This document shows, piece by piece, positions 8,826-17,142 of a DNA stretch of 64,000 nucleotides. Within the stretch, counting starts at the first letter, position 1. Each line of letters opens with the position of its first letter. The notes under the pieces are model-generated. The model worked only from the letters and a program-made list of their open reading frames with translations. It made no database searches and was not told the origin of the DNA. This DNA is from Cellulophaga lytica DSM 7489 (GTDB lineage: Bacteria; Bacteroidota; Bacteroidia; Flavobacteriales; Flavobacteriaceae), in contig NC_015167.1 of assembly GCF_000190595.1 (NCBI RefSeq), forward strand, positions 1,042,501-1,106,500. Reading direction: 5' to 3'. Made by a program: the position numbers and the translations under genes.

Positions 8826-9425
8826 TCACTTCTTTTCTTTGGGGTTATACATTACAACAATCTGAATAATAATTGCTAAAAAAACAAGCATATAGATTTC
8901 TATTTGTGTAAATAGCTCTACCGAATCTACTGCACGTTTACTAATAGACATTTGCCTGCTACCCTCATTTAACTGTATTTTAGATAAATCACTAAGGTTA
9001 GTTTTTAAACTATTTATAGCGCTATTTACTTTAGATGTACTGTTATAACTAGAGTTTATAAACTTAGTTTCTGCATTTTGCAACACCTTAACGTTACTTT
9101 TAAAGTCGTTAAATACGGTTGCCTCCTTAGAAGTTAATTTTGTTTCTTCAAATCTAGAAATTAACGACTGTAAATTATCGTTTACTTTTAAATTACGGTT
9201 TTCATAAAAAGTACTATCCAATGTTTTAACCGCAATCTCTTTTTCTTGTACCAACTTTAACTTTTCAAAAATTAAATCGTTGGCTATTAATCTGTCTTCA
9301 TAAATGGTTACAACAGAGTCTCTAACCCGCACAAAATTGTTTTTGTCAATTAAGTTTGTCATTATAATTAAGACAAAAATCATTAAAATTCCTAGAATCC
9401 ATTTAAACTTGGCATAAAATCCCAT
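8826..9425 (-). CDS. Four-helix-bundle sensor-like membrane protein (4HB_MCP type)
   Basis: A 199-residue protein with a membrane helix at residues 8-26, a long all-helical extracytoplasmic region, and a second membrane helix at about 170-192, ending almost at once (YNPKEKK). This is the topology of the 4HB_MCP ligand-binding module of chemoreceptors without any signalling domain. It is the only minus-strand gene in this stretch. It may act as a partner in a membrane signalling complex; that is inference. Confidence 0.7.
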   Translation of the reverse strand: MGFYAKFKWILGILMIFVLIIMTNLIDKNNFVRVRDSVVTIYEDRLIANDLIFEKLKLVQEKEIAVKTLDSTFYENRNLKVNDNLQSLISRFEETKLTSKEATVFNDFKSNVKVLQNAETKFINSSYNSTSKVNSAINSLKTNLSDLSKIQLNEGSRQMSISKRAVDSVELFTQIEIYMLVFLAIIIQIVVMYNPKEKK

Positions 9426-9768
9426 TTTAGTTATTATTTACTGTATAAACTCTACGTGGTGGGTGTGTTAAGTTTATCTTACAAAATAAAAATACTAAAA
9501 ATTAATATATATATCAACACTCAAATTAGACTTGTATAATTTATTCATAAAAAGTAATAGCACTAAAATGTAAAAGCTGTTTATAGTTAAACAATAAAGC
9601 AAAGTAGTACTTAGTAACATATTATAAAGCCTAATTTTTTACTTAGATATTTAGCAATAATAGCAGCAACAAAAGGACTCCAAAAAAAATAATAAAAAAG
9701 GTATTTAGTGTAACATATAAATGTTATTTTTATTTTAAACGCTAATTTTATTGTTTTAACAAATTAAT
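9426..9768 (+). other. Gene-free stretch between divergent genes
   Basis: 343 bp of very AT-rich DNA between the divergent genes ending at 9425 and starting at 9769. I see several TA-rich promoter-like boxes (such as TAATTTTATTG just before 9769) but no conserved dyad, RNA or repeat shared with the rest of the window. Confidence 0.5.
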
Positions 9769-10056
9769 ATGAATACAAAAAAGCTATTAATTATTTCTTT
9801 TCTGTTCTCTTTAATTGGCAGTATAGTAATTTTTATAAAATTAAGCTATTTTTTTTGGAAGTCAGATTTAGACTACTTAATATATTTAGGTATAATTATA
9901 CTTGCAATTGCTGGTTTACTAGCGTTGTATACTTGTGTACTATCCTCTATACACCTATACAACACTCATAAATTTAATTGGACTTGGGCTTTAAGTACAA
10001 TGCTGGCAATTTTTAACATCATTATATTTACCTATTATTTTCTACAAAAAAAATAA
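9769..10056 (+). CDS. Small membrane protein
   Basis: A 95-residue protein with three predicted membrane helices (about 7-25, 35-58, 72-92) and a final KK. No family recognised. It precedes the frameshifted secreted protein gene by about 30 bp. Confidence 0.6.
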   Translation: MNTKKLLIISFLFSLIGSIVIFIKLSYFFWKSDLDYLIYLGIIILAIAGLLALYTCVLSSIHLYNTHKFNWTWALSTMLAIFNIIIFTYYFLQKK

Positions 10057-10086
10057 ACAACTTCAACCAACAAAAAGTAAGATTTC

Positions 10087-10995
10087 TTGATATATGAAAA
10101 AACTTATACCCCTTATATTTTAATCACAACTATTTGTAATGCACAACAAACAAAAATGAAAGAAAACCATAAGAACCATTTAGAAAAATTAAACTTAGCT
10201 GGAAAAGTAAAAAGCATAAAAGAGTTTACACAAAATAAAAATAATAGCGAATCTCCTCTTTTGAACACAGAAAAAGAGTTTAATGAAAATGGATTTTTAT
10301 TAAAGGAAACCGTATTTTCTGGAGAAAAAATATACAGCATAACAACATACGATTATCAAAATAATAAATTAGACACCGAAACTGAAAAAATACTTGGATC
10401 TAGCGGCTATACAACGGTAAAAAAATATTTTTATAAAGAAAATGAGGTAGAAACTAAAACTTATGAAGATGATGAATTGGTAGAATCATCCATTACCAAA
10501 ACGGACAAGAACAATAATATTATTTTTACAAAAAATAATAACCATTTATTTAATACCTATTGCGAGAAAAACTACGAGCATAATCAAAAAAACCAATTAA
10601 CAACAGTAACAGAAAATTGCTATAACCAAGACGGCAAAAATTACAGTAATACCATTACTTATACTTACGCAGATGGTTTAGTTACAAAAATGAAGCATAC
10701 CAATACGGTTGCAAATGATAACGTAGGGTTTGTAGAACACTACACTTATAACGACTCTAAGAATTATATAGAAATTAAGGTTTATGTAAACAATGTTTTA
10801 GAAAGCAAGCAGACTATGGCCTACCAAAACGGATTGTTACATGAACATCGTTTTTTTGAAAAAGGAAAAGAAACCAAATTTATAAGTTATGCTTATGACA
10901 ACTTAAAAAATAGTAGTTCTAAAACTGTTAGCGAGATAGGATCGTTAGCAACCATTACTAAAGAGTACACTTACCAAATAACCTATTACAAATAG
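10087..10995 (+). CDS. YD-repeat-like secreted protein with frameshifted signal peptide
   Basis: The open frame (302 residues from TTG 10087) lacks a proper signal. A good one, MKKLIPLIF, starts at ATG 10094 one frame over and stops after nine codons. Adding one T to the T4 run at 10118-10121 joins it to LITTICNAQQ and restores a typical exported N-terminus. The mature part has repeated TYDYQNNK, KNYEHNQKNQ, TYTYADG and HYTYND motifs like RHS/YD-type beta repeats of Bacteroidota. Either a disrupted gene or a base-calling error. Confidence 0.6.
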   Translation: MIYEKTYTPYILITTICNAQQTKMKENHKNHLEKLNLAGKVKSIKEFTQNKNNSESPLLNTEKEFNENGFLLKETVFSGEKIYSITTYDYQNNKLDTETEKILGSSGYTTVKKYFYKENEVETKTYEDDELVESSITKTDKNNNIIFTKNNNHLFNTYCEKNYEHNQKNQLTTVTENCYNQDGKNYSNTITYTYADGLVTKMKHTNTVANDNVGFVEHYTYNDSKNYIEIKVYVNNVLESKQTMAYQNGLLHEHRFFEKGKETKFISYAYDNLKNSSSKTVSEIGSLATITKEYTYQITYYK

Positions 10996-11011
10996 TAACC
11001 TAAATTAAATT

Positions 11012-11389
11012 ATGAAAGTTACCACCAAAAAAAATGAACAAGTCGCAAATATGATTTTCGCTTCTATTTATCCTCACTATTTAAGTAGAATAGAAAAAAA
11101 CGGGCGAACAAAAGAAGAGTTAGACCAAGTAATAGAATGGTTTACTGGTTTTAACGCTACTACCTTACAAAACCTTATTGATGAAAAAGTGACGTTTAAA
11201 GCTTTTTTTGACAAAGCTAAAATTCACCCTAATGAACATTTAATTAAAGGTGTTGTTTGTGGTTACCGTATAGAAGAAATAGAAGAAGAGTTTAAACTAT
11301 ACAAACAATGCAGGCAAATGGAAAAACTAATTGATGAATTGGCAAAAGGGCGTAAAATGGAGAAAATTTTACGAAAAGAAAAAAAATAA
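11012..11389 (+). CDS. DUF2200 family protein
   Basis: A 125-residue soluble protein matching the DUF2200 pattern: FASIYPHYLSRIEKNGRTKEEL near the N-terminus, IEWFTGF in the middle, LIKGVVCGYRIEEIE, and the C-terminal MEKLIDELAKGRKMEKILR. The function of this widespread family is unknown. It is short but full-length for the family and starts 16 bp after the previous stop. Confidence 0.85.
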   Translation: MKVTTKKNEQVANMIFASIYPHYLSRIEKNGRTKEELDQVIEWFTGFNATTLQNLIDEKVTFKAFFDKAKIHPNEHLIKGVVCGYRIEEIEEEFKLYKQCRQMEKLIDELAKGRKMEKILRKEKK

Positions 11390-11489
11390 CTTATACCTTT
11401 AGTTTTTGTTTTAATTTCTTTGAAATTACTACAGTACAAACAAGTTTATCTATTTATAAAAACTTTATTTTTCACGTAACTTTTATTTT

Positions 11490-12176
11490 ATGTCTACGCT
11501 AGAGCATCAACTAAAAAACCCTGTTTGGTCTTCTTTACAAGAAACACATAAAAAATTTGCGGTTGAGTTTAACAACGTACAATTTTACAATTCTGAAGTT
11601 TGCACTTTTGGGGCTTTTTTTGATGAAAACAATACTGCAGAAGCTGCTAATGAGTACATAAAAACGTCTGATAGTTTTTTTTATGTCTCAGAAAATTTAA
11701 CTCCTGTGGTAGATGAAACCAAAGTAGAATTCACTAAAAAAATTGATGGATGCCAAATGGTTTTAGACTCCCTAACCAATGTTAATATAACTGAAGAAAT
11801 AGTACTACTGGACGAAACTTTTAGTGAAGAAATTTATGATTTAGTTTGGTTGGTTATGCCTGGTTACTATAGAAAAAGAACCTTTGAAATGGGCAAGTAC
11901 TTTGGTATATTTAAAAACGGCAAACTGGTTTCTATAGCTGGCCAACGTTTACAAAGTAACCTTTTTATAGAGGTTAGCGCTGTTGTTACACATCCTAATT
12001 ACACCAGAAGAGGATTAGCAAAACAGTTAATTGCACACAACACTAAAGAAATTTTAAAAGAAAACAAAACACCCATTTTACATACCAATAAAGGAAACCC
12101 AGCTATAGCGCTATATCAAAAATTAGGATATACTTTTACAAGAGATATGAACTGGTGGTTGTACACTAAAAAATAA
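11490..12176 (+). CDS. GNAT-family N-acetyltransferase
   Basis: A 228-residue protein with a C-terminal acetyltransferase fold. The acetyl-CoA binding loop is seen as VVTHPNYTRRGLAKQLIAH (about residues 167-185, the R/Q-x-x-G-x-A pattern), followed by GNPAIALYQKLGYTF, typical of FR47-like GNATs. The N-terminal ~100 residues are a second, degenerate GNAT-like domain. Substrate unknown. Confidence 0.85.
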   Translation: MSTLEHQLKNPVWSSLQETHKKFAVEFNNVQFYNSEVCTFGAFFDENNTAEAANEYIKTSDSFFYVSENLTPVVDETKVEFTKKIDGCQMVLDSLTNVNITEEIVLLDETFSEEIYDLVWLVMPGYYRKRTFEMGKYFGIFKNGKLVSIAGQRLQSNLFIEVSAVVTHPNYTRRGLAKQLIAHNTKEILKENKTPILHTNKGNPAIALYQKLGYTFTRDMNWWLYTKK

Positions 12177-12187
12177 ACTACCACACA

Positions 12188-12562
12188 TTACACACAATTG
12201 CTACAAGTGCCTGTTAAAATACAATTTGCACTGCTAACACTGTATCCTTTTGGGGTGGTATATTCTACAGTTATTTGCAAACATTCTATAGTATCACAAC
12301 GTACACACCTAAAATGAAAATGAGGCTTTACCTCCTCCTCGTTTTCGCATTTTTTACAAATAGCAAAGTATTGTTTGCCATCCTCTGCAACAATTTTATG
12401 CACCAAACCATCTTCGCAAAACCTATTTAACACCCTGTAAATTGTAGCCCTGTTTATAGCAATATCTAACTGCTTCTCTATAGCATCTTGGCTAAGTGCT
12501 TTTTTTGAGCCAGACAGTAATTTTAAAACCGCTTCTTTAGCTGGTGTATTTCTTCTATTCAT
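12188..12562 (-). CDS. Fur-family metal/peroxide-responsive regulator
   Basis: A 124-residue regulator from ATG 12560-12562; the longer TTG start at 12583 would run into the operator-like dyad, so ATG is preferred. It has a winged-helix domain (AVLKLLSGSKKALSQDAIEKQL, INRATIYRVLNRF) and a metal-binding half with three CxxC pairs (CKKC, CVRC, CSNC) plus the KPHFHF histidines, as in Fur/PerR/Zur proteins. It is divergent from a thioredoxin-reductase-like gene with two dyads between them, so it probably controls both. Confidence 0.88.
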   Translation of the reverse strand: MNRRNTPAKEAVLKLLSGSKKALSQDAIEKQLDIAINRATIYRVLNRFCEDGLVHKIVAEDGKQYFAICKKCENEEEVKPHFHFRCVRCDTIECLQITVEYTTPKGYSVSSANCILTGTCSNCV

Positions 12563-12565
12563 TTT

Positions 12566-12584
12566 ATTGCGATTAATTCGCAAT
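12566..12584 (+). promoter_or_regulatory. Operator-like dyad upstream of the Fur-type gene
   Basis: ATTGCGATTAATTCGCAAT, an interrupted palindrome directly upstream of the regulator's ATG. Its position fits autoregulation. The arms differ from the second dyad at 12613-12635, so they may not bind the same protein. Confidence 0.5.
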
Positions 12585-12600
12585 AATACAAAAATTTATC

Positions 12601-12608
12601 TATATTTG
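12601..12608 (+). promoter_or_regulatory. TAnnTTTG promoter box
   Basis: TATATTTG matches the Bacteroidota -7 consensus exactly. It lies just before the TGCAAC-GTTGCA dyad and about 135 nt before the ATG of the reductase-like gene, so the dyad would cover the transcription start. Confidence 0.55.
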
Positions 12609-12612
12609 TTAT

Positions 12613-12635
12613 TAATTGCAACAATGTTGCATTAA
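12613..12635 (+). promoter_or_regulatory. Fur/Zur-type operator-like dyad
   Basis: TGCAAC-AAT-GTTGCA with outer TTAAT/ATTAA arms, a near-perfect palindrome centred just downstream of a TAnnTTTG box. The TGCAAC/GTTGCA arms resemble operators of Fur-superfamily proteins, and a Fur-type gene is divergent 50 bp away. Binding is inferred. Confidence 0.6.
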
Positions 12636-12740
12636 TGTGAAATTATGATCAGGAGAGCTGTTATTAAGGCTTTTGCAATTTCTGGTATTGCCATTACGGT
12701 GCAAAATCCTTTATGGAACTTTTCTAAATACGTGTATAAA

Positions 12741-13646
12741 ATGAATAAAACAGATTTTGATGTTGTAATTATTGGCGGAAGCTACGCAGGTTTGTCTGCT
12801 GCTATGGCCTTAGGTAGATCTTTAAAAAAAACGTTAGTTATTGATGCTGGCAAACCTTGCAATGCACAAACGCCACACGCTCACAATTTTTTGAGTCAAG
12901 ATGGAAATAAGCCTGGTGAAATTTTAAAAATTGGAAAAGAACAACTAGCAGCCTACAACAGTGTTACTTACCACAACGGATTTGTGGTTAACGCTAAAAA
13001 AACCAATGCTATTTTTAGTGTAACTACAGACAATGAAAACGTATTTACTGCTAAAAAAATAATTATTGCCACAGGTATTAAAGACCTATTACCCAATATA
13101 CAAGGCTTTTCTTCTTGTTGGGGCATATCTGTAATACATTGCCCATACTGCCATGGTTATGAGTACAAAAATAAAAAAACAGCTATAATTGCTAACGGAG
13201 ATAGGGCTTTTCATTTGGCATCATTAGTAAATAACTTAACTAATAACAGTACAATTATTACTATGGGCAAAAATAATTTTAGTGATGAAGAACTTAAAAA
13301 ACTAAAACAACATAATATTAAAATTAACGAAAAAGAGATTGAAACCATTGTGCATGCAAACGGTCAGTTAGAAAAAATTGAATTTAAAGACGGTAGCTCT
13401 GAAAATTATGATTGTGCTTATGCAGATGTACCTTTTAAACAAAGCACTAATATTGCAGAACAACTAGGTTGTAAACTTACAGAAAACGGACATATTGAGG
13501 TAAACCCTATGCAAAAAACTACAGTAGATGGTGTATATGCTTGCGGAGACAACAGCTCTAGACTACGTGCTTTATCTAGTGCAGTTTATACTGGTAACTT
13601 AGCGGGCGCAATGCTAAATAACGAATTAACTCAAGAAAATTTTTAA
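12741..13646 (+). CDS. Thioredoxin-reductase-like NAD(P)/FAD oxidoreductase
   Basis: A 301-residue protein from ATG 12741. An in-frame start at 12645 adds 32 residues, but the FAD-binding GGSYAGLSAA begins properly nine residues after 12741. It carries the FAD glycine motif (near residues 11-20), the ATG segment near 110, a redox CPYC (C134, C137) followed by HGYE, and the closing GVYACGDN FAD motif near residue 263. Likely a disulfide reductase, divergently transcribed from and probably regulated by the neighbouring Fur-type protein. Confidence 0.87.
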   Translation: MNKTDFDVVIIGGSYAGLSAAMALGRSLKKTLVIDAGKPCNAQTPHAHNFLSQDGNKPGEILKIGKEQLAAYNSVTYHNGFVVNAKKTNAIFSVTTDNENVFTAKKIIIATGIKDLLPNIQGFSSCWGISVIHCPYCHGYEYKNKKTAIIANGDRAFHLASLVNNLTNNSTIITMGKNNFSDEELKKLKQHNIKINEKEIETIVHANGQLEKIEFKDGSSENYDCAYADVPFKQSTNIAEQLGCKLTENGHIEVNPMQKTTVDGVYACGDNSSRLRALSSAVYTGNLAGAMLNNELTQENF

Positions 13647-13711
13647 ATGTAGTAAAAAACCAGGCAACAAAATGGTCTACAATTGCGTCTATTAAGTAAA
13701 CATACAATACC

Positions 13712-13813
13712 ATAAAATTTGTAATGGCCAACCCATCTAAAAAGGAAAAACCTGTTTACGTATTAAGTTACAAGAGTAATGACATAATTAGTTCCGTTAA
13801 TTTGCTAACTTAG
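13712..13813 (+). pseudogene. Truncated duplicate of the 8198-8776 gene (3' tail only)
   Basis: About 34 codons ending at TAG 13811-13813 read KFVMANPSKKEKPVYVLSYK and are nearly identical in DNA to the end of the gene at 8198-8776. The match continues through the stop codon into TTTAGCAAAAC. The 5' two thirds are absent. A remnant of a duplicated gene 5 kb away. Confidence 0.75.
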
Positions 13814-13830
13814 TTTAGCAAAACTAACCT

Positions 13831-14583
13831 ATGAAAACATTTTTAATTTTTATTTTATCCATAAGTACAATGGGGTCTTTTGCTCAAAAAAAAGACTCAC
13901 TAATTTCTGCTTTTGGAATTAATTTAAAACTGTATAAAAATAGAAATACAAACACTTTTGAGGTACATAAGAATGATGAAAAAGTGATTTTTAAAAACCT
14001 AAAAATAGCTGTACGTTTAAATGGCTTTTTACAAGTTTTAGATGAAAAAAATAATATGTTTTACATTAATGAAAAAGGCTCCAAAGTAGAAGAAGCTAAC
14101 TTAATAATAGAAGTTTGTGGTACAGTACCAAATTACACGTATGAAATTATAAAAAGAGACAATACATATATTGTAACAGAACTTGTAGGCTATGATGGCG
14201 AAGAAAACCTTGCTGCCAAAGAAATTGGAAGTATAAGTGCTGCTGGAATTGATAAAATTAATTTCTCAAATGGAACAAAAAAAGTAACGTTTGATGCTAA
14301 CGAATCTATGTTTTACGCCACAGAAACATTCTTAAATGCTGTACTAATTAGCAAAGGCAAAAAAAAAGGTGTTTTATATAACAATACCGTAAATTATTAT
14401 GATGCCGTAACCGCTGCTAATGGCATTTTAAAAGTACAGACAAACAATAAAGTTGGGTACTATAACATTACAGAAGTTAAATACAAAGACTTAGCACCTT
14501 TTGTTAACGGACTGGCTAAATTTACAACCACCAACAATAAAACAGGTTATATAGACGCTAACGGGAACGAGTATTACAATTAA
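13831..14583 (+). CDS. Secreted WG-repeat-like protein
   Basis: A 250-residue protein with a signal peptide (FLIFILSISTMGSFAQ, cleavage about residue 19). C-terminal repeats of the form KKGVLYNN, KVGYYNI and KTGYIDANGNEY resemble WG beta-propeller repeats. Export to the periplasm or surface is likely. It lies 18 bp downstream of the truncated duplicate, so it may once have followed an intact copy of that gene. Confidence 0.65.
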   Translation: MKTFLIFILSISTMGSFAQKKDSLISAFGINLKLYKNRNTNTFEVHKNDEKVIFKNLKIAVRLNGFLQVLDEKNNMFYINEKGSKVEEANLIIEVCGTVPNYTYEIIKRDNTYIVTELVGYDGEENLAAKEIGSISAAGIDKINFSNGTKKVTFDANESMFYATETFLNAVLISKGKKKGVLYNNTVNYYDAVTAANGILKVQTNNKVGYYNITEVKYKDLAPFVNGLAKFTTTNNKTGYIDANGNEYYN

Positions 14584-14624
14584 ATCTGCTAAAAAGTAAC
14601 TCTAAAATTGTACCTTAGATTACT

Positions 14625-15668
14625 ATGATTGCTATTTTATATCAAAAAAATCTTCCTCCTATAAGAGACGGAATACAAAAACCAATGAAACCAGGTGGAT
14701 ACTCAGACAGTGGTGCTGATATTGCTTGTGAACTACACAACAACAATATAAAAATTAGTACTCCTGTAGATAACCCATCTATAGAGAACAATTTAGATTG
14801 GGTTTTTCCTGATACTGAAGAAGGTATACAAAATGCCATAAATAAAGGCGCTACCGTTTTTTGGTTAAACACCGTATTGTACAAAACGCACCCTATAGAA
14901 AAGTTTTTTAACTTAAATAATTACTTTGTTGGGCAATTACCTAGCGTGGTAGATATTTACGATGATAAATGGACAACCAATAAGTTGTTAAAAGAAAACG
15001 GAATTTTAATTCCAGAAACAACCTTAATAACAGAAGGTGATACCATTAATTACAAAGGTGATTTCCCCATAGTTGTTAAGCCTATTAGAGGAAGAGGTAG
15101 CCAAGGTGTTTCTCTGGTTAAAAACGAAAAAGAATTAAATGCAAAATTGTCTAGTTTATTTTTAAGCAAACAGTATGGAACATCTGTTTATTTAGAACAA
15201 TTTTTAAGCGGACAAGAAATAACCATTACAGTAATGCCGTCTGGTAGTTACATTATAAATAATAATAAAAAACAATTTACTACGGCCTGGTGCCTACCTC
15301 CTGTTAAACGCTTTAACCACCAAAACGGAATTGCACCATACAACGGAACTGTTGCTGTTATTAAAAATAGTGCACTATTAGATAACAGTGAACGTAATTC
15401 TAACCAAATTATAGCTGTTTGTAAGCAGTGTGAAAAAGCGGCCGAATTGCTACACATTAAAGCCCCCATACGAATAGATTGTAGAGCAGATGAAAAAGGA
15501 AATTACTATTTATTTGATGTAAATATGAAGCCTAATATGACAGGACCATCTAGACCACAAAGAAAAAACCAAGATAGCTTGTCTTCATTAGCCGCTAGAG
15601 GTATTGGTTGGAATTATTTTGATTTGCTAAAAAATATGTTAAATCAAAAATGGACAGCTAATTTATAG
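14625..15668 (+). CDS. ATP-grasp family ligase
   Basis: A 347-residue cytoplasmic protein with the ATP-grasp core: DKWTTNKLLKENGI (about 118-131), FPIVVKPIRGRGSQGVSLV with the nucleotide-binding lysine (about 147-165), YLEQFLSGQEITI, and the metal-binding close IRIDCRADEKGNYYLFDVNMKPNM (about 283-306). It resembles D-Ala-D-Ala ligase-like enzymes. Substrates cannot be named. Confidence 0.85.
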   Translation: MIAILYQKNLPPIRDGIQKPMKPGGYSDSGADIACELHNNNIKISTPVDNPSIENNLDWVFPDTEEGIQNAINKGATVFWLNTVLYKTHPIEKFFNLNNYFVGQLPSVVDIYDDKWTTNKLLKENGILIPETTLITEGDTINYKGDFPIVVKPIRGRGSQGVSLVKNEKELNAKLSSLFLSKQYGTSVYLEQFLSGQEITITVMPSGSYIINNNKKQFTTAWCLPPVKRFNHQNGIAPYNGTVAVIKNSALLDNSERNSNQIIAVCKQCEKAAELLHIKAPIRIDCRADEKGNYYLFDVNMKPNMTGPSRPQRKNQDSLSSLAARGIGWNYFDLLKNMLNQKWTANL

Positions 15669-15728
15669 CTGAAGAGCTAAAAAATAATAAAATTCCTAAT
15701 TTAAAAACAGTACATTAAGCATAAAGGT

Positions 15729-16262
15729 TTGGCAAAAAACTTTAAAAACATAGCATATCTTAACCACGGAAACCAACGGCAAAAACTGGCTTTTTATGAG
15801 TTAAACCACTATAAAATTCTAGAAAAACTTAAAAAATACAATCCTATTTTAACTGGCACAATACCAATAGAGATTGATATTGCAGAAAGTGATTTAGATA
15901 TTATCTGCGAATGTAAAAATCACGCTGAGTTTTTGGCATACCTACAACAAGAGTTTTCTACTTTTAAAAACTTTAAGGTACACACTACTTTACAAAACAA
16001 CATTGCTGCCACTATTGCCGAGTTTAAAACGGAGCATTTTTTAGTTGAAATTTTTGGTCAAGATATTCCAACTACCAAGCAAAATGCTTACCGACATATG
16101 GTTGTAGAACATCATATTTTACAAAAAAAAGGAGCTGACTTTAAGCAACAAATAAGAGAATTAAAAGTTAGCGGCATAAAAACCGAACCCGCTTTTGCTA
16201 AATTACTGGGCTTAAAAGGAGATCCGTATGTAGCATTATTAGAGCTTGAAGAAAAAGATTGA
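15729..16262 (+). CDS. DUF4269 family protein
   Basis: A 177-residue soluble protein with a TTG start. It has the DUF4269 pattern: YLNHGNQRQKLAFYEL, LTGTIPIEIDIAESDLDIICE (a nucleotidyltransferase-like acidic motif near residues 40-60), FLVEIFGQDIPTTKQNAYRHMVVE, and the closing GIKTEPAFAKLLGL. The family has a minimal nucleotidyltransferase-type fold of unknown role. It starts 60 bp after the ATP-grasp gene. Confidence 0.8.
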   Translation: MAKNFKNIAYLNHGNQRQKLAFYELNHYKILEKLKKYNPILTGTIPIEIDIAESDLDIICECKNHAEFLAYLQQEFSTFKNFKVHTTLQNNIAATIAEFKTEHFLVEIFGQDIPTTKQNAYRHMVVEHHILQKKGADFKQQIRELKVSGIKTEPAFAKLLGLKGDPYVALLELEEKD

Positions 16263-16340
16263 TAAAATACCATCTATTCAAGCAACGTTACAAGCATAAT
16301 TAGCGTCTATTAAGTAAACAAACCAACTAAGACCAAAATT

Positions 16341-17135
16341 ATGACCAAAAAACAGTTCTGGAATCAGCTTTTACTTTTTGTTACGGCTTTACTTTTAATT
16401 TTAATTGCAAGAGAGTCCTTATCATACCTTTTTATTCAAAAAAATATTGAATCTTATGCCATACACACACTTTTAAATATTTGTGCCAATTTAATTTTAA
16501 TTGTTGTTTCGTACTTTTTTATTCAAAAAAATAAGCTCGGTAAATTAGCAGGACTCCAAAAAGGGAACGTAAACAAATGGTATCTGCTGTTATTTCCGCT
16601 TTTGTATTTAGTGTTATTAAATGTATTAATTATAGATGTTGTAGACATACAAACATTGTTGCCTAACGTTTTCTTATTTTTGTTTTACTCTATATCTATA
16701 GGGTTTGCAGAAGAGTTAAGCATTAGAGGCTTTTTACAGTCGCACCTTATAAATTACTTAGGCAACAGCCGTAAAAACACTATTATTTCTGTGTTTTTAG
16801 CTGCCTTATTTTTTGGTGCTATACATTTATTAAATTTTGATACCGGAATTTATGGCGAGTTAGCACAGCTTATTTACGCTACTTTTATTGGGGTAATGTT
16901 TGGTTTTTTACTTGTGATAACAAAAAGATTATACCCCTTAATTATAGTACACGCAATAATAGATTTTGTAGCAGATTTAGATGTGGTAGGTATGCCTATT
17001 AAAGAAAAAATAAGCGAATTAATGTCCTTAGAGACTGCTGCACTTATTACAGTATTAGCTTTGCCTTGCTTTATTTACGGCTTGTTTTTAATGAAAAAAT
17101 ACAAGCTTACAGCAACTACTATTCATAATGCTTAA
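16341..17135 (+). CDS. CPBP-family intramembrane glutamic endopeptidase
   Basis: A 264-residue membrane protein with about eight helices. The active-site signature is AEELSIRGFL (E124, E125, R129), followed by FFGAIHLLNF with the conserved histidine near 161 and a third motif VHAIIDF near 203. These are the Abi/CAAX-protease motifs. It ends 7 bp from the convergent topoisomerase gene. Confidence 0.88.
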   Translation: MTKKQFWNQLLLFVTALLLILIARESLSYLFIQKNIESYAIHTLLNICANLILIVVSYFFIQKNKLGKLAGLQKGNVNKWYLLLFPLLYLVLLNVLIIDVVDIQTLLPNVFLFLFYSISIGFAEELSIRGFLQSHLINYLGNSRKNTIISVFLAALFFGAIHLLNFDTGIYGELAQLIYATFIGVMFGFLLVITKRLYPLIIVHAIIDFVADLDVVGMPIKEKISELMSLETAALITVLALPCFIYGLFLMKKYKLTATTIHNA

Positions 17136-17142
17136 AAAAGCA

